Positions 1-7,010 of a stretch of 64,000 nucleotides of DNA are shown piece by piece. The stretch lies in the NCBI GenBank assembly GCA_964630785.1, contig CAZVZG010000010.1, positions 81,187-145,186 on the forward strand, given 5' to 3'. Every line of letters starts with the position of its first letter. Position 1 is the first letter of the stretch. Made by a program: the position numbers and the translations under genes. This DNA comes from JADLCX01 sp964630785 (lineage in GTDB: Bacteria > Planctomycetota > Phycisphaerae > Phycisphaerales > UBA1924). A model generated the notes under the pieces. It was given only the letters and a program-made list of their open reading frames with translations, searched no databases and was not told where the DNA came from.

Positions 1-218
1 TGACGCTGGGCCGCTCGCCGTTTGCGCAGGGGTTCACGCTGCTGCTGGGGGCGCTGGCGGTCGTGATCCTCGTGCCGCTGGTGATCGTCGGCGTGCTGAT
101 CGCGCTGCTGGGGTTTGGGGCGATCCGCGTCCGCGGATGGTTCTCCCGGCAGCGGCGGCCCAACGGCGTGCTCGACGGGCGGCGGAACGTGCGGGTGCGG
201 TTGCCGGACGAGCCGTGA
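1..218 (+). CDS. C-terminal fragment of a membrane protein
   Basis: The reading frame enters from the left edge (first full codon at base 3) and ends at the TGA at 216-218, so only about 71 residues are seen. They hold one strongly hydrophobic segment (LLLGALAVVILVPLVIVG and onward to LIALLGFGA), followed by an arginine-rich tail (RVRGWFSRQRRP) that would lie on the cytoplasmic side by the positive-inside rule. No catalytic motif is present in this part and the family cannot be named. The neighbouring aminotransferase gene converges on it with a 21-base gap. Confidence 0.6.
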   Translation, partial: TLGRSPFAQGFTLLLGALAVVILVPLVIVGVLIALLGFGAIRVRGWFSRQRRPNGVLDGRRNVRVRLPDEP

Positions 219-239
219 CGCCGGTCATCCGCCCGCGCC

Positions 240-1178
240 TCAGAACCTCGCCAGCCACTTTTCTCGCAACTGCCGGGTGATCCGGCCCGGCACGCCGTCG
301 CCGATCGCGCTCGCCTCAAACTTCACGATCGGCAGCACGCCCCAGGACGAGTTGGTCAGCAGCACCTCGTCGGCGTCGAGGATGTCCGAGGCCGCGAGCA
401 TCTGGCGCTTGATGGTCAGGCCGAGCGTTTCGCCCTGATCGATCGCCCACGCGCGGACCGTTCCCGGCAACACCGGGCTGGGGAGGGCCCGCTGGCCGCC
501 GATTTCCGTTTCTTCGCCGCGGGCGATGGGCGTGAGCAGCGAATCGCCCTTGACGAGCAGGATGTTGCTGACGCACCCGCCGCAGAGGTGGTTGGAGACC
601 TGCAGCACGAGCGCCTCGCCCGCGCCCTTGGCCGCGGCGTTGCGGAGCTCGCGCAGGCGCCACCAGTAGTTGAGCGTCTTGTGGCCCTCGAAGGGGTTGA
701 GCGGGTTGGCGCGGGTGTCGGCGACGACGAGCGCGCCGCCGCGATCGAAGAGCGCGTCGGGGTAGGCGGTGGCGGGCTGGGCCACGATCAGGACGGTGGG
801 GTCGTGCCGATCGGGCGGTCCCCCCTCTTTCCCGGCGCTGCTCGCCGTGAGCGAGAGGTCGCCGCCGGTGATGGTCAGACGCACGCGGGCCCGTTCGAGG
901 CCGCTCCGCCGGACGGTTTCGACCACGGCCTCGGCGAGCGCGCCCGTGCGCAGCGAATCGCTCAGGCCGAGTTGGCGCGCGGAGGCTTCGAGACGTTCGA
1001 GGTGCTCGTCGAGTTGCAGCACCCACGGCTCCGCATCGGTGTCGCCCGCGGCCGCGTTGCCGCCGAGCATGGTCTCGAAGAGCCCCACGCCGTGCTGGAG
1101 GCCCGCGTCGAACGCGGACACGGATGCGCCGGCCGTGTCGTCGATGAACCGGCCGTTGAGGAAGATCGTGGTGGACAT
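240..1178 (-). CDS. Class IV (fold-type IV) PLP aminotransferase / aminodeoxychorismate lyase-like protein
   Basis: This 312-residue protein belongs to the PLP-dependent fold-type IV family, which includes branched-chain aminotransferases, D-amino acid aminotransferases and 4-amino-4-deoxychorismate lyase. It opens with the typical IFLNGRFI strand, then AFDAGLQHGVGLFETM (residues 22-37). The PLP-binding lysine is K167 in EGHKTLNYW, and a later SNILLVKGDSLLTP segment matches the cofactor-phosphate region. The ATG at 1176-1178 is chosen because the family's N-terminal strand starts there; the frame stays open much further upstream only as an antisense shadow of motA. Which substrate is used (branched-chain, D-amino acid or aminodeoxychorismate) cannot be settled. 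It is divergent from motA across a ~300-base gap. Confidence 0.85.
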   Translation of the reverse strand: MSTTIFLNGRFIDDTAGASVSAFDAGLQHGVGLFETMLGGNAAAGDTDAEPWVLQLDEHLERLEASARQLGLSDSLRTGALAEAVVETVRRSGLERARVRLTITGGDLSLTASSAGKEGGPPDRHDPTVLIVAQPATAYPDALFDRGGALVVADTRANPLNPFEGHKTLNYWWRLRELRNAAAKGAGEALVLQVSNHLCGGCVSNILLVKGDSLLTPIARGEETEIGGQRALPSPVLPGTVRAWAIDQGETLGLTIKRQMLAASDILDADEVLLTNSSWGVLPIVKFEASAIGDGVPGRITRQLREKWLARF

Positions 1179-1484
1179 GGGGGACGGTATTCGCGAATGC
1201 GGCGGTGCGGGCTCCCCCTCCCAGCGGGAGGGGGCGGGGGGGAGGGCTGTGGGAAATGGAGTACGCGGGTGATCGCGACGATGCGCGAGCGGGCGAAGAG
1301 TGGCGACAGCGCGCTGTGCGCTCGGGCCTTCGGCTGGAAGCCCACGCCACCAGTCCGGATAACCGATCAATCGCGGGCATCCGGAGCGGTCGTCGTCAAG
1401 GCCCCAGAACGTCTGGACGATGAACGCCCCGGAACCGTGGCGCGGGGCGGGGGGGTTGTCCCGCGTCCGGGCCGGAGTCGCACC
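1179..1484. other. Intergenic region between aminotransferase and motA, with a dispersed repeat
   Basis: This gap separates two divergent genes and must hold both promoters, though no clear -35/-10 pair was found. Bases 1212-1246 carry a C-run/G-run hairpin-forming element (CCCTCCC AGC GGGAGGG core) that recurs inverted at 52848-52884. No small gene with a credible start and composition was seen. Confidence 0.5.
1212..1246 (+). repeat. Dispersed palindromic repeat, CCCTCCC/GGGAGGG type, copy 1
   Basis: The core CCCTCCCAGCGGGAGGG can fold as a 7-bp stem and is followed by GCGGGGGGAGGGC. The reverse complement of 52848-52884 matches it apart from two substitutions and one 1-base gap over about 36 positions. 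Both copies lie in gene-free DNA, which fits a small non-coding dispersed repeat of the REP-like kind. Only two copies are in this window, so the family boundaries are uncertain. Confidence 0.6.
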
Positions 1485-2267
1485 GTGGACATCGCCAGCA
1501 TCATCGGCATGGTCATCGGCCTGGGCTGCCTGGGCTTTGTGTTCTTCGAGGTGAGCCACGGCAACCTCGCGATGTTCTTCTCGATGGAAGGCCTGCTGAT
1601 GGTGGGCGGCGGGTCGATCTCGGTGACCTTCATCGCGATGCCGCTCAACCGCGTGCTGCAGATCCCGGGCTACATCAAGAAGTTCCTGCTCCACAAGGGC
1701 CGTCCCGCGTCCGACGTCATCAAGCAGATCGGCGCGATGAGCGAGAAGGCCCGGCGCGACGGCATCCTCTCGCTGGAAGCCGAGATCGCCAAGCTCGACG
1801 ACAAGTTCCTCAAGTCGGGCCTGAAGATGGCGGTGGACGGGAGCGCGCCGGAGGTGATCGAGAGCACCCTGCGGATGGAAGTGCTCGCGATGCAGGACCG
1901 CCACAAGGCGGGCAAGAAGTTCTTCGACCTGCTCAAGCTCTACGGCCCTGGATACGGGCTGGTGGGCACGCTGGTCGGTCAGGTCGGCATGTTCGGGCAG
2001 CTCGCCGACGCGGACATCGGCGCCCTGGGCCACGCGCTGGCGCTGGCCGTGGTGGCGACCATGTACGGCGCGATTCTGGCTAACGCCGTGGCCGGGCCCA
2101 TCGGCGACAAGCTCGCGCTCCGATCCGGCGAGGAACTGCTCAACCGCGAGATGATGCTCCAGGGCATCCTGTCGATCCAGGCCGGCGACAACCCGCGGGC
2201 CACCATGGACAAGATGCTGGCCTTCATCCCCCACGCAACCCGCGAGAAGCTCAACCTCGCGGCCTGA
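1485..2267 (+). CDS. motA: Flagellar motor stator protein MotA (MotA/TolQ/ExbB family)
   Basis: MotA forms, with MotB, the proton- or sodium-driven stator of the flagellar motor in the inner membrane. The 260-residue protein has four predicted membrane helices in the MotA order: IIGMVIGLGCLGFVFF near the N-terminus, LLMVGGGSISVTFIAM, then after a long charged cytoplasmic loop the family signature YGPGYGLVGTLVGQVGMFG, and finally ALAVVATMYGAILANAVAG followed by PIGDKL. The GTG at 1485 is chosen because it places the first helix directly at the N-terminus as in the family. The motB-like gene follows after 28 bases, so the two are almost certainly co-transcribed. The ion specificity cannot be read from the sequence. 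Confidence 0.88.
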   Translation: MDIASIIGMVIGLGCLGFVFFEVSHGNLAMFFSMEGLLMVGGGSISVTFIAMPLNRVLQIPGYIKKFLLHKGRPASDVIKQIGAMSEKARRDGILSLEAEIAKLDDKFLKSGLKMAVDGSAPEVIESTLRMEVLAMQDRHKAGKKFFDLLKLYGPGYGLVGTLVGQVGMFGQLADADIGALGHALALAVVATMYGAILANAVAGPIGDKLALRSGEELLNREMMLQGILSIQAGDNPRATMDKMLAFIPHATREKLNLAA

Positions 2268-2295
2268 TCGCCCGCCACACCAGGACCCTCTTCCC

Positions 2296-3144
2296 ATGGC
2301 CGAAGAGCACAAAGAACACGGCGCCGGCGACGAGCACGGCGAGGGTGGCGGGGGCCACGGCGGGGGCGGCCACGGGGGGGGTGGGGGCGGTCATGGGGGG
2401 GGCCACGGCGGCGAGCACGAGGAATCGGGCGCGCCCGAGTGGCTCATCTCTTTCGCCGACAACGTCGCTCTGCTCATGGGCTTCTTCGTGATCCTGCTGG
2501 CCATGAACATGGCCAAGCCCAAGACCGGCGGGCTCGGCGGCGAGGACCAGAATCCCAACTCCGCGATGACCGCCGACGCGGTGATCGACATCCGCAGCGC
2601 GTTCAACAACCCGGTCGATCCCGGGTCCGACAACCCCGCCGAAGCCTGGCTGAGGAAGCGCATGCGTGATCGCCAGGTGCAGGGCGAGACCAAGACGCCG
2701 GGGCCCGACGGCAAGGACAAGAACAACCAGGCCGTGCGCCCCAGCGACTACGTGCGCCCGGCCGGGTACGCCCTGTTCTCCGACGGTTCGAGCACGCTCA
2801 CTCCCGACGGCAAGGAGAACCTCAAGCGCGTCGCCGAGCAGCTCCGCGGCACGCGCTGGATCGTCGAGGTGCGCGGGCACGTCTCCGCGGCCGAGGCCGA
2901 CCACAACAAGGAGAAGGCCATGGACCTGGCCTACGCCCGCGCCATGACCGGGGCTCGCTCGCTTGTTATTGAGGGGATGCGCTGGGACCAGCTCCGCGTC
3001 GTCGCCTGCGCCGACAACGAGCGGGCCACCCCGCTGGCGCGCGACGCCGAGGAACAGCGGAACAACCAGCGCGTCGAAGTCGTGGAGACCAAGGAAGTCG
3101 TCCCCGCCGATCCGTACAGCCAGAGCAGCGCGCCGACGGAGTGA
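2296..3144 (+). CDS. motB: Flagellar motor protein MotB-like, with His/Gly-rich N-terminal tail
   Basis: MotB pairs with MotA and anchors the stator to peptidoglycan. In this 282-residue protein residues 5-41 are an unusual cytoplasmic tail made almost only of Gly, His and Glu. The single membrane helix (SFADNVALLMGFFVILLAMN) begins at residue 52 and carries the ion-relay aspartate D55 in the conserved SFAD context. An OmpA/MotB periplasmic domain follows, with FSDGSSTLTPDGKENLKRVA and VEVRGHVSAAEAD. The usual GHTD peptidoglycan-binding motif reads GHVS here, so the normal aspartate is absent or shifted, while the later RNNQRVEV strand is retained. The gene lies 28 bases after motA. Confidence 0.85.
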   Translation: MAEEHKEHGAGDEHGEGGGGHGGGGHGGGGGGHGGGHGGEHEESGAPEWLISFADNVALLMGFFVILLAMNMAKPKTGGLGGEDQNPNSAMTADAVIDIRSAFNNPVDPGSDNPAEAWLRKRMRDRQVQGETKTPGPDGKDKNNQAVRPSDYVRPAGYALFSDGSSTLTPDGKENLKRVAEQLRGTRWIVEVRGHVSAAEADHNKEKAMDLAYARAMTGARSLVIEGMRWDQLRVVACADNERATPLARDAEEQRNNQRVEVVETKEVVPADPYSQSSAPTE

Positions 3145-3182
3145 AGCACGCGTATGAGCCGATCGCGCAAGCGATCGGATGG

Positions 3183-3223
3183 GGCAAAGCGGCAAAGGCG
3201 GCAAAGCGGCAAAGGCGGCAAAC
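3183..3223. repeat. 17-bp tandem repeat (GGCAAAGCGGCAAAGGC)
   Basis: Two perfect 17-base units occupy 3183-3199 and 3200-3216, and a third partial unit GGCAAAC ends at 3223. The unit is itself an alternation of the near-identical GGCAAAGC and GGCAAAGGC. It lies about 40 bases past the motB stop. No function is visible. Confidence 0.8.
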
Positions 3224-3312
3224 AAAGGCAGCGCACCGAGGGAGCATTGGCTCTCTTCGGAACTCCCGCACCGCGATCACCCGGCGTCCTCGTGCCTTTG
3301 GGCAGCCCCCGG

Positions 3313-3420
3313 AAGGAACTCAGAGCACCGGGAGGCTTGGGAGGAACTCGGAGCCCAATCAAAGATGCCTTTCTCTGAGTCTCTCCGCGCTCTCCCCTTC
3401 CTCTGAGTTCCTTCTTCGCC
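3313..3420 (-). repeat. Palindromic intergenic repeat (GGAACTCAGAG family), copy 1
   Basis: The arms AAGGAACTCAGAG (3313-3325) and CTCTGAGTTCCTT (3401-3413) are a perfect 13-bp inverted repeat. The reverse complement of 3372-3419 matches 23281-23328 at 44 of 48 positions. Both copies are in long gene-free gaps. This supports a dispersed non-coding repeat with an internal palindrome; what mobilises or maintains it is unknown. Confidence 0.75.
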
Positions 3421-3501
3421 ATTGATGCGGCGACGCCGCGCCCAGATCCTCAGTGAGCCCTGTGCTCTCGGTGTTGGTTCCTCGATCCGCGCCGACCCAT
3501 C

Positions 3502-3918
3502 TCAGCGAGCGGCCGGCTGCAACCGCGAGAAGTCCAGCCCGCCCGCGCCGAAGAGCTCCGGCATCGCCCGGCGCGAAGCGTCCGTGGGCGAGAGTGGGAT
3601 GTTCCAGTCAATCGTTGAATACACCTCTTCGAGGATGTCGTACGCGCTCTCGACTTGCTCGGGATCCTGGAGCAGTCGCGGCGCGAGCTTGCGCGCGGCG
3701 TCCGCGACCGTGAGCTGGGTCCGCAGGCCGGTCAGGTAGTCCAGCCGCCCGCGCGAGTCGGCGTCACCACTCGCCATCACACGGTCGCGCTCCTTCACAA
3801 GGCGCGACTCGACCCGGTCGGACTGGCGCGCGAGTTGATCGGCGCGGGAAAGCGCGCACGCCCCCAGCGAGAGCACCAGCGGGACGGTTGCAACGGCGGC
3901 GGCGAGCCTGATCTTCAT
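3502..3918 (-). CDS. Small predicted lipoprotein of unknown function
   Basis: A 138-residue protein starting at the ATG at 3916-3918. Residues 1-21 form a lipoprotein signal peptide (MKIRLAAAVATVPLVLSLGAC) with the lipobox LGAC, so the mature protein would begin with a lipidated cysteine. The mature part is helical and charged (QLARQSDRVESRLVKERDRV), with coiled-coil character, and contains a DILEEVYSTIDWNIP segment. No known domain was recognised. Its start lies ~60 bases from the end of the next gene, which runs the same way. Confidence 0.65.
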   Translation of the reverse strand: MKIRLAAAVATVPLVLSLGACALSRADQLARQSDRVESRLVKERDRVMASGDADSRGRLDYLTGLRTQLTVADAARKLAPRLLQDPEQVESAYDILEEVYSTIDWNIPLSPTDASRRAMPELFGAGGLDFSRLQPAAR

Positions 3919-3979
3919 CCCGGCAGCATACCGCACCGGGGCCGTCGAGGGGGTCGCGCTGGACGACGACGCGCGGGGC

Positions 3980-4837
3980 TCAGACACACGGCGTGAACCA
4001 CGCGGCCAGAAAGTCGAACAGGTCCTGGACCGTGATCCCCGGGGCCCCGTCGAGATCGGCCGAGGCGCTTTGTCCGAACCACGCGGCCAGGTAGGCGAAC
4101 AGGTCCTCGACGCCCACCGCGCCCGATCGGTCGAAGTCGCCGACGCACGCCGACCCCGGCAGCGTTTGTGCGCCCCGGTACAGCCCCGCGTGGTCGATGT
4201 TCAGGCTGATCGGCGTTTCGCGGATGCCGCCCGGGTTGGCCGTGTTGGTCTCAAAGGTCAGCAGCACCGCCATGCGCCCCGTGGTCGCGAAGTTCCGCAC
4301 GCCGTTGCCCACGTCCGGGTCGGTGTCAACCAACGCGGACAACGGGATGTTGTAGATCCGGCGTCCGGGCAGCAGGTCGATCGGGTCGGTCTCCCACGCG
4401 TCGTCGTCACCCACGGTGTCGATGACGCCGTCGCCGTTGTCGTCCTCGCGCAGCGCGACGATCAGTTTCAGTTGACCGCCCGTGTAGCCGGCGGTCGGCG
4501 CCGCGACGGAGATGCTGAAGGTGTCAGCGTCGGCGGGGAACGCCAGCGCCCCGGCGGAGCGGTCCAGCGATGTCGCCCCCACGGCGAAGCCGGCGATGCG
4601 GAAGATGCTGTCGTGCCGAAAGTCCGCCCAGCAGCGGAGCGAGTCGCCGCTGTACACGGAGGTCGGAGAGAGCTCGACACCGAACGCCGCCACGCCGCCG
4701 AAGTAGCTGAACAGCGGCGCGTACGCCGACCCGGCCGTCTCGAACTCGGAGGGCACGGTGACCTGGGCGGCGCCGCGAGCGGCGAGGGACGCCGCGCCGA
4801 CGAGCGCGAGCGATGTAAGCGGTCTGCGGAAAGTCAT
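3980..4837 (-). CDS. Secreted protein with C-terminal GC-type dockerin
   Basis: A 285-residue exported protein. The ATG at 4835-4837 gives a signal peptide (MTFRRPLTSLALVGAASLAA) ending near ARGAAQ; an ATG eight codons upstream is possible but would lengthen the n-region. The middle is beta-rich with FETAGSAYAPLF, and has DDNGDGVIDTVGDDD, which resembles a calcium loop. Two dockerin repeats end the protein: CVGDFDRSGAVGVEDLFAYL and LDGAPGITVQDLFDFL, closed by TPC. The first repeat deviates most from the window consensus (VEDLFAYL for VQDIFDFL). The body matches no named family, so the role is unknown beyond surface location. Confidence 0.75.
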   Translation of the reverse strand: MTFRRPLTSLALVGAASLAARGAAQVTVPSEFETAGSAYAPLFSYFGGVAAFGVELSPTSVYSGDSLRCWADFRHDSIFRIAGFAVGATSLDRSAGALAFPADADTFSISVAAPTAGYTGGQLKLIVALREDDNGDGVIDTVGDDDAWETDPIDLLPGRRIYNIPLSALVDTDPDVGNGVRNFATTGRMAVLLTFETNTANPGGIRETPISLNIDHAGLYRGAQTLPGSACVGDFDRSGAVGVEDLFAYLAAWFGQSASADLDGAPGITVQDLFDFLAAWFTPCV

Positions 4838-4928
4838 GGCGGGGCCCCGAACAATGGACATGCACGGACGCGAGGCGAATCGCCCGGCCGATCGCTGGAC
4901 CGGCCGGGCGGCTGGAGGGAGCAGAAAG

Positions 4929-5363
4929 TCAGCGGGCCGCGAACGCGCCCGTGCCCACGCCGACGATGGTCAGCGTGTCGCCCGCGGCGACGTGCGGGAA
5001 GTCGGTCGGGATTGGCGGCTCCTCGTCGTGCGGGTTGTTGTCAACTACCGCGGTGCGGAACTCCTGCTCGGCCGAGCCGAGCGCGTTGGTTACGATGACG
5101 CCGACCATGTTGCCGTTGAGCCGCACCTGGTAGGCGGTGTTGGGCGTGCCGCCGTTGAGCTCGACATTCCACCGCTGGATGAGCGTCGTGCCGCGCATGA
5201 TCTCGCGGTAGTCGCCCTTGCCCTCCAGCGGCGTGCCCGTGCGGATCCGGGCCCGCACGCGGTACTGATTGCCCGCATCGGCGGTGTCGGCGCCGACGAG
5301 GCTGATGGTCGAGAACGCGGCGGCCGCGAGGGTCAAGATGGACGTCCAACGCTTGCGGTTCAT
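4929..5363 (-). CDS. Small exported protein of unknown function
   Basis: A 144-residue protein starting at ATG 5361-5363 with a signal peptide (MNRKRWTSILTLAAAAFSTI) and a probable cut near ADTADAG. The mature part is a short beta-rich domain with an N-terminal RVRARIRTGTPLEGKGDYRE, then TAYQVRLNGNMVGVIVTNA, and ends in a GDTLTIVGVGTG strand. No dockerin or PEP-CTERM tail is present, unlike its neighbours. It faces the dockerin gene at 5700 across a ~340-base divergent gap. No family was recognised. Confidence 0.65.
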   Translation of the reverse strand: MNRKRWTSILTLAAAAFSTISLVGADTADAGNQYRVRARIRTGTPLEGKGDYREIMRGTTLIQRWNVELNGGTPNTAYQVRLNGNMVGVIVTNALGSAEQEFRTAVVDNNPHDEEPPIPTDFPHVAAGDTLTIVGVGTGAFAAR

Positions 5364-5699
5364 GGGCGGTGCTCCTGAGCGGGTGCTCGACCCGCGCACA
5401 ATCGGCCGACGGACCCGGCCACGCCGGGCTGAATGCCCGGCGGCCGCGAATGCGGCGGGTGGTCTAAAGCAACCCCCGTGCCAAACGGCGAGCGGCGTCG
5501 CCGATCGGTGAACGGGCGGGAGCCGCGTTCGGCGGGTAAACCGGGGCCAGCGAAGGCCACAACACGCCGCAAAGCGCGCTCACCTGACGCCGCCCGGCTT
5601 TCTGCAAGGCCCCGCCCCGGTCGCGACATCGTTCCTCTGGCGACACCGAGTGGCCGCGAACGCGGCGAGCGCCGGTGCTGCGCCCATAAGGAGTTCGGC
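5364..5699. other. Divergent intergenic region upstream of the 5700 dockerin gene
   Basis: The region is very GC-rich and holds no credible gene. It must carry promoters for both flanking exported-protein genes. A good ribosome-binding site (AAGGAG, 5688-5693) lies six bases before the ATG at 5700. No recognisable riboswitch or terminator was found. Confidence 0.4.
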
Positions 5700-6623
5700 A
5701 TGCCCAGTCTGTCCAAGAGAATGCTCCCGTGCGTGGTGGCGGCTTTGTGTTCAGCGACCGGCGCGCTCGCCCACATGCGCACGTTCCACACCTTCGTTAT
5801 CAGCGAGGTTTACTCCAGCGCCGACGGCGCGGTGCAGTTCGTCGAGCTCAAGGAGAACCTTGGCTTCAACGGCCAGAACCTCTTCGCCGGCCACACCCTC
5901 ACGGCGACCAACGCCGACGGCACGCAGGAGCATGTCTTCACGTTCCCGGCCAACCTCCCGAGCGCATCCACGGCGAACAAGCGAGTGCTGATCGCCACCG
6001 CCAACTTCGCCTCGCTGCCCGGCGGCGTGACGCCCGACTACGTCATCCCCACCGGGTTCCTCTTCGAGGGCGGCGGCGTCAACTTCGCCCTGCTCGCCGG
6101 CGGCGCCGACGTCAGTTACACGGCGCTCCCGACCAACGGTCAGCAGTCGCTCGCGTTCCCCGGCGGTTCCGCCGCCGTCAACTCGCCGACCAACTTCGCC
6201 GGTCAAGCCGGCTCGGTGAACGTGCCGAGCGGCGCGTGCTGCACCGCCGCGGTTTGCTCCGTCGCCACCGACCCCGGCTGCTCGGGAGACTTCACCGCCG
6301 GCGGTTCGTGCTCCCCCGACCCCTGCGCCCCGCCGCCCAGCGGCGCGTGCTGCGACGGCACGGCGTGCACGATCGCCACGGATGCGGCCTGCTCGGGAAC
6401 ATATCAGGGCGACGGCACCGCCTGCGGCGATCCCGGCAACCCGACGGCGTGCTGCCCCGCCAACTTCAACGGCACTGGCGGCATCACCGTGCAGGACATC
6501 TTCGACTTCCTCGCGTCGTACTTCAACAACGACCCCGCGGCCGACTTCAACGGCGCCGGCGGCGTGACCGTGCAGGACATCTTCGATTTTCTCGCCGCGT
6601 ACTTCGCCGGTTGCACCGGCTGA
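5700..6623 (+). CDS. Secreted protein with two GACC cysteine modules and GC-type dockerin
   Basis: A 307-residue exported protein. The ATG at 5700 is fixed by AAGGAG at 5688-5693 and gives a signal peptide (MPSLSKRMLPCVVAALCSA) with cleavage near GALAH. The body begins HTFVISEVYSSADGAVQFVE and resembles the lamin-tail-like sandwich of secreted bacterial proteins ('ISEVY...FVEL'), which is tentative. Two six-cysteine modules follow, starting SGACCTAAVC and SGACCDGTAC; the second runs into CCPANFNG, the start of the dockerin. The dockerin repeats are GGITVQDIFDFLASYF and GGVTVQDIFDFLAAYF, closed by AGC. Likely a surface or extracellular protein held through the dockerin. Confidence 0.8.
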   Translation: MPSLSKRMLPCVVAALCSATGALAHMRTFHTFVISEVYSSADGAVQFVELKENLGFNGQNLFAGHTLTATNADGTQEHVFTFPANLPSASTANKRVLIATANFASLPGGVTPDYVIPTGFLFEGGGVNFALLAGGADVSYTALPTNGQQSLAFPGGSAAVNSPTNFAGQAGSVNVPSGACCTAAVCSVATDPGCSGDFTAGGSCSPDPCAPPPSGACCDGTACTIATDAACSGTYQGDGTACGDPGNPTACCPANFNGTGGITVQDIFDFLASYFNNDPAADFNGAGGVTVQDIFDFLAAYFAGCTG

Positions 6624-7010
6624 GCCGCGGCCGTTCCCCCCTCTCACTCATCGACCCGACATTCTGTTCCCCGAGCGGGCGGCCGACCCTTGCCCCGGGT
6701 CGGCTGCTCGCTTCTGTTTCCGATCCCGTGTGCTGGCCGACCGAGGTCGTTATCGGACACCTCGCCCGTCATCGCGGCGTCGAATGCGAAGGTGGGATTG
6801 CGCACGCGGGGGATGCGGGGAGAAGGAGGGAGGTGGGAGTGGCGGGTCGCCGTTTGTGTGGCATGGTTGGCGGTGTGATCCCGCGCCGCGGGCGGCGTTA
6901 TCGTTGTTGCGGTGGGCCGCAGGGTGGTGGGGTGGGGGGTGGGGGGAGCGGGGAGCACCACGCGAAGTTGGGCAGCCGCGGCCGTGCCGCGAGTTCGGGG
7001 GCAAAGGCGT
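6624..7010. other. Intergenic region upstream of the matrixin-like protease
   Basis: About 390 bases between two genes in the same direction. The right half is a run of G-rich sequence (around 6800-6960) with no open frame of normal composition. I see no promoter, terminator or RNA motif that can be supported. Confidence 0.4.

Larger units (their letters stand above)
3145..3501. other. Repeat-rich intergenic region downstream of motB
   Basis: The space between convergent motB and the lipoprotein gene holds no believable gene. Bases 3183-3223 are a tandem repeat, and 3313-3420 form a palindromic dispersed element related to one at 23281-23386. A short stretch around 3462-3474 (GTGCTCTCGGTG) also recurs near 23463. 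Translations in this gap are low-complexity and have no start signals. Confidence 0.6.

Noticed and set aside
1179..2312. Upstream extension of the aminotransferase frame across motA
   Set aside because: The part beyond 1178 is antisense to motA, and the aminotransferase fold begins exactly at the ATG at 1176-1178.
5400..5600. Possible cyclic-di-GMP-type riboswitch (GGGTAAACC-like phrase)
   Set aside because: Only a short phrase resembles the consensus; the paired stems and the second conserved block were not found.
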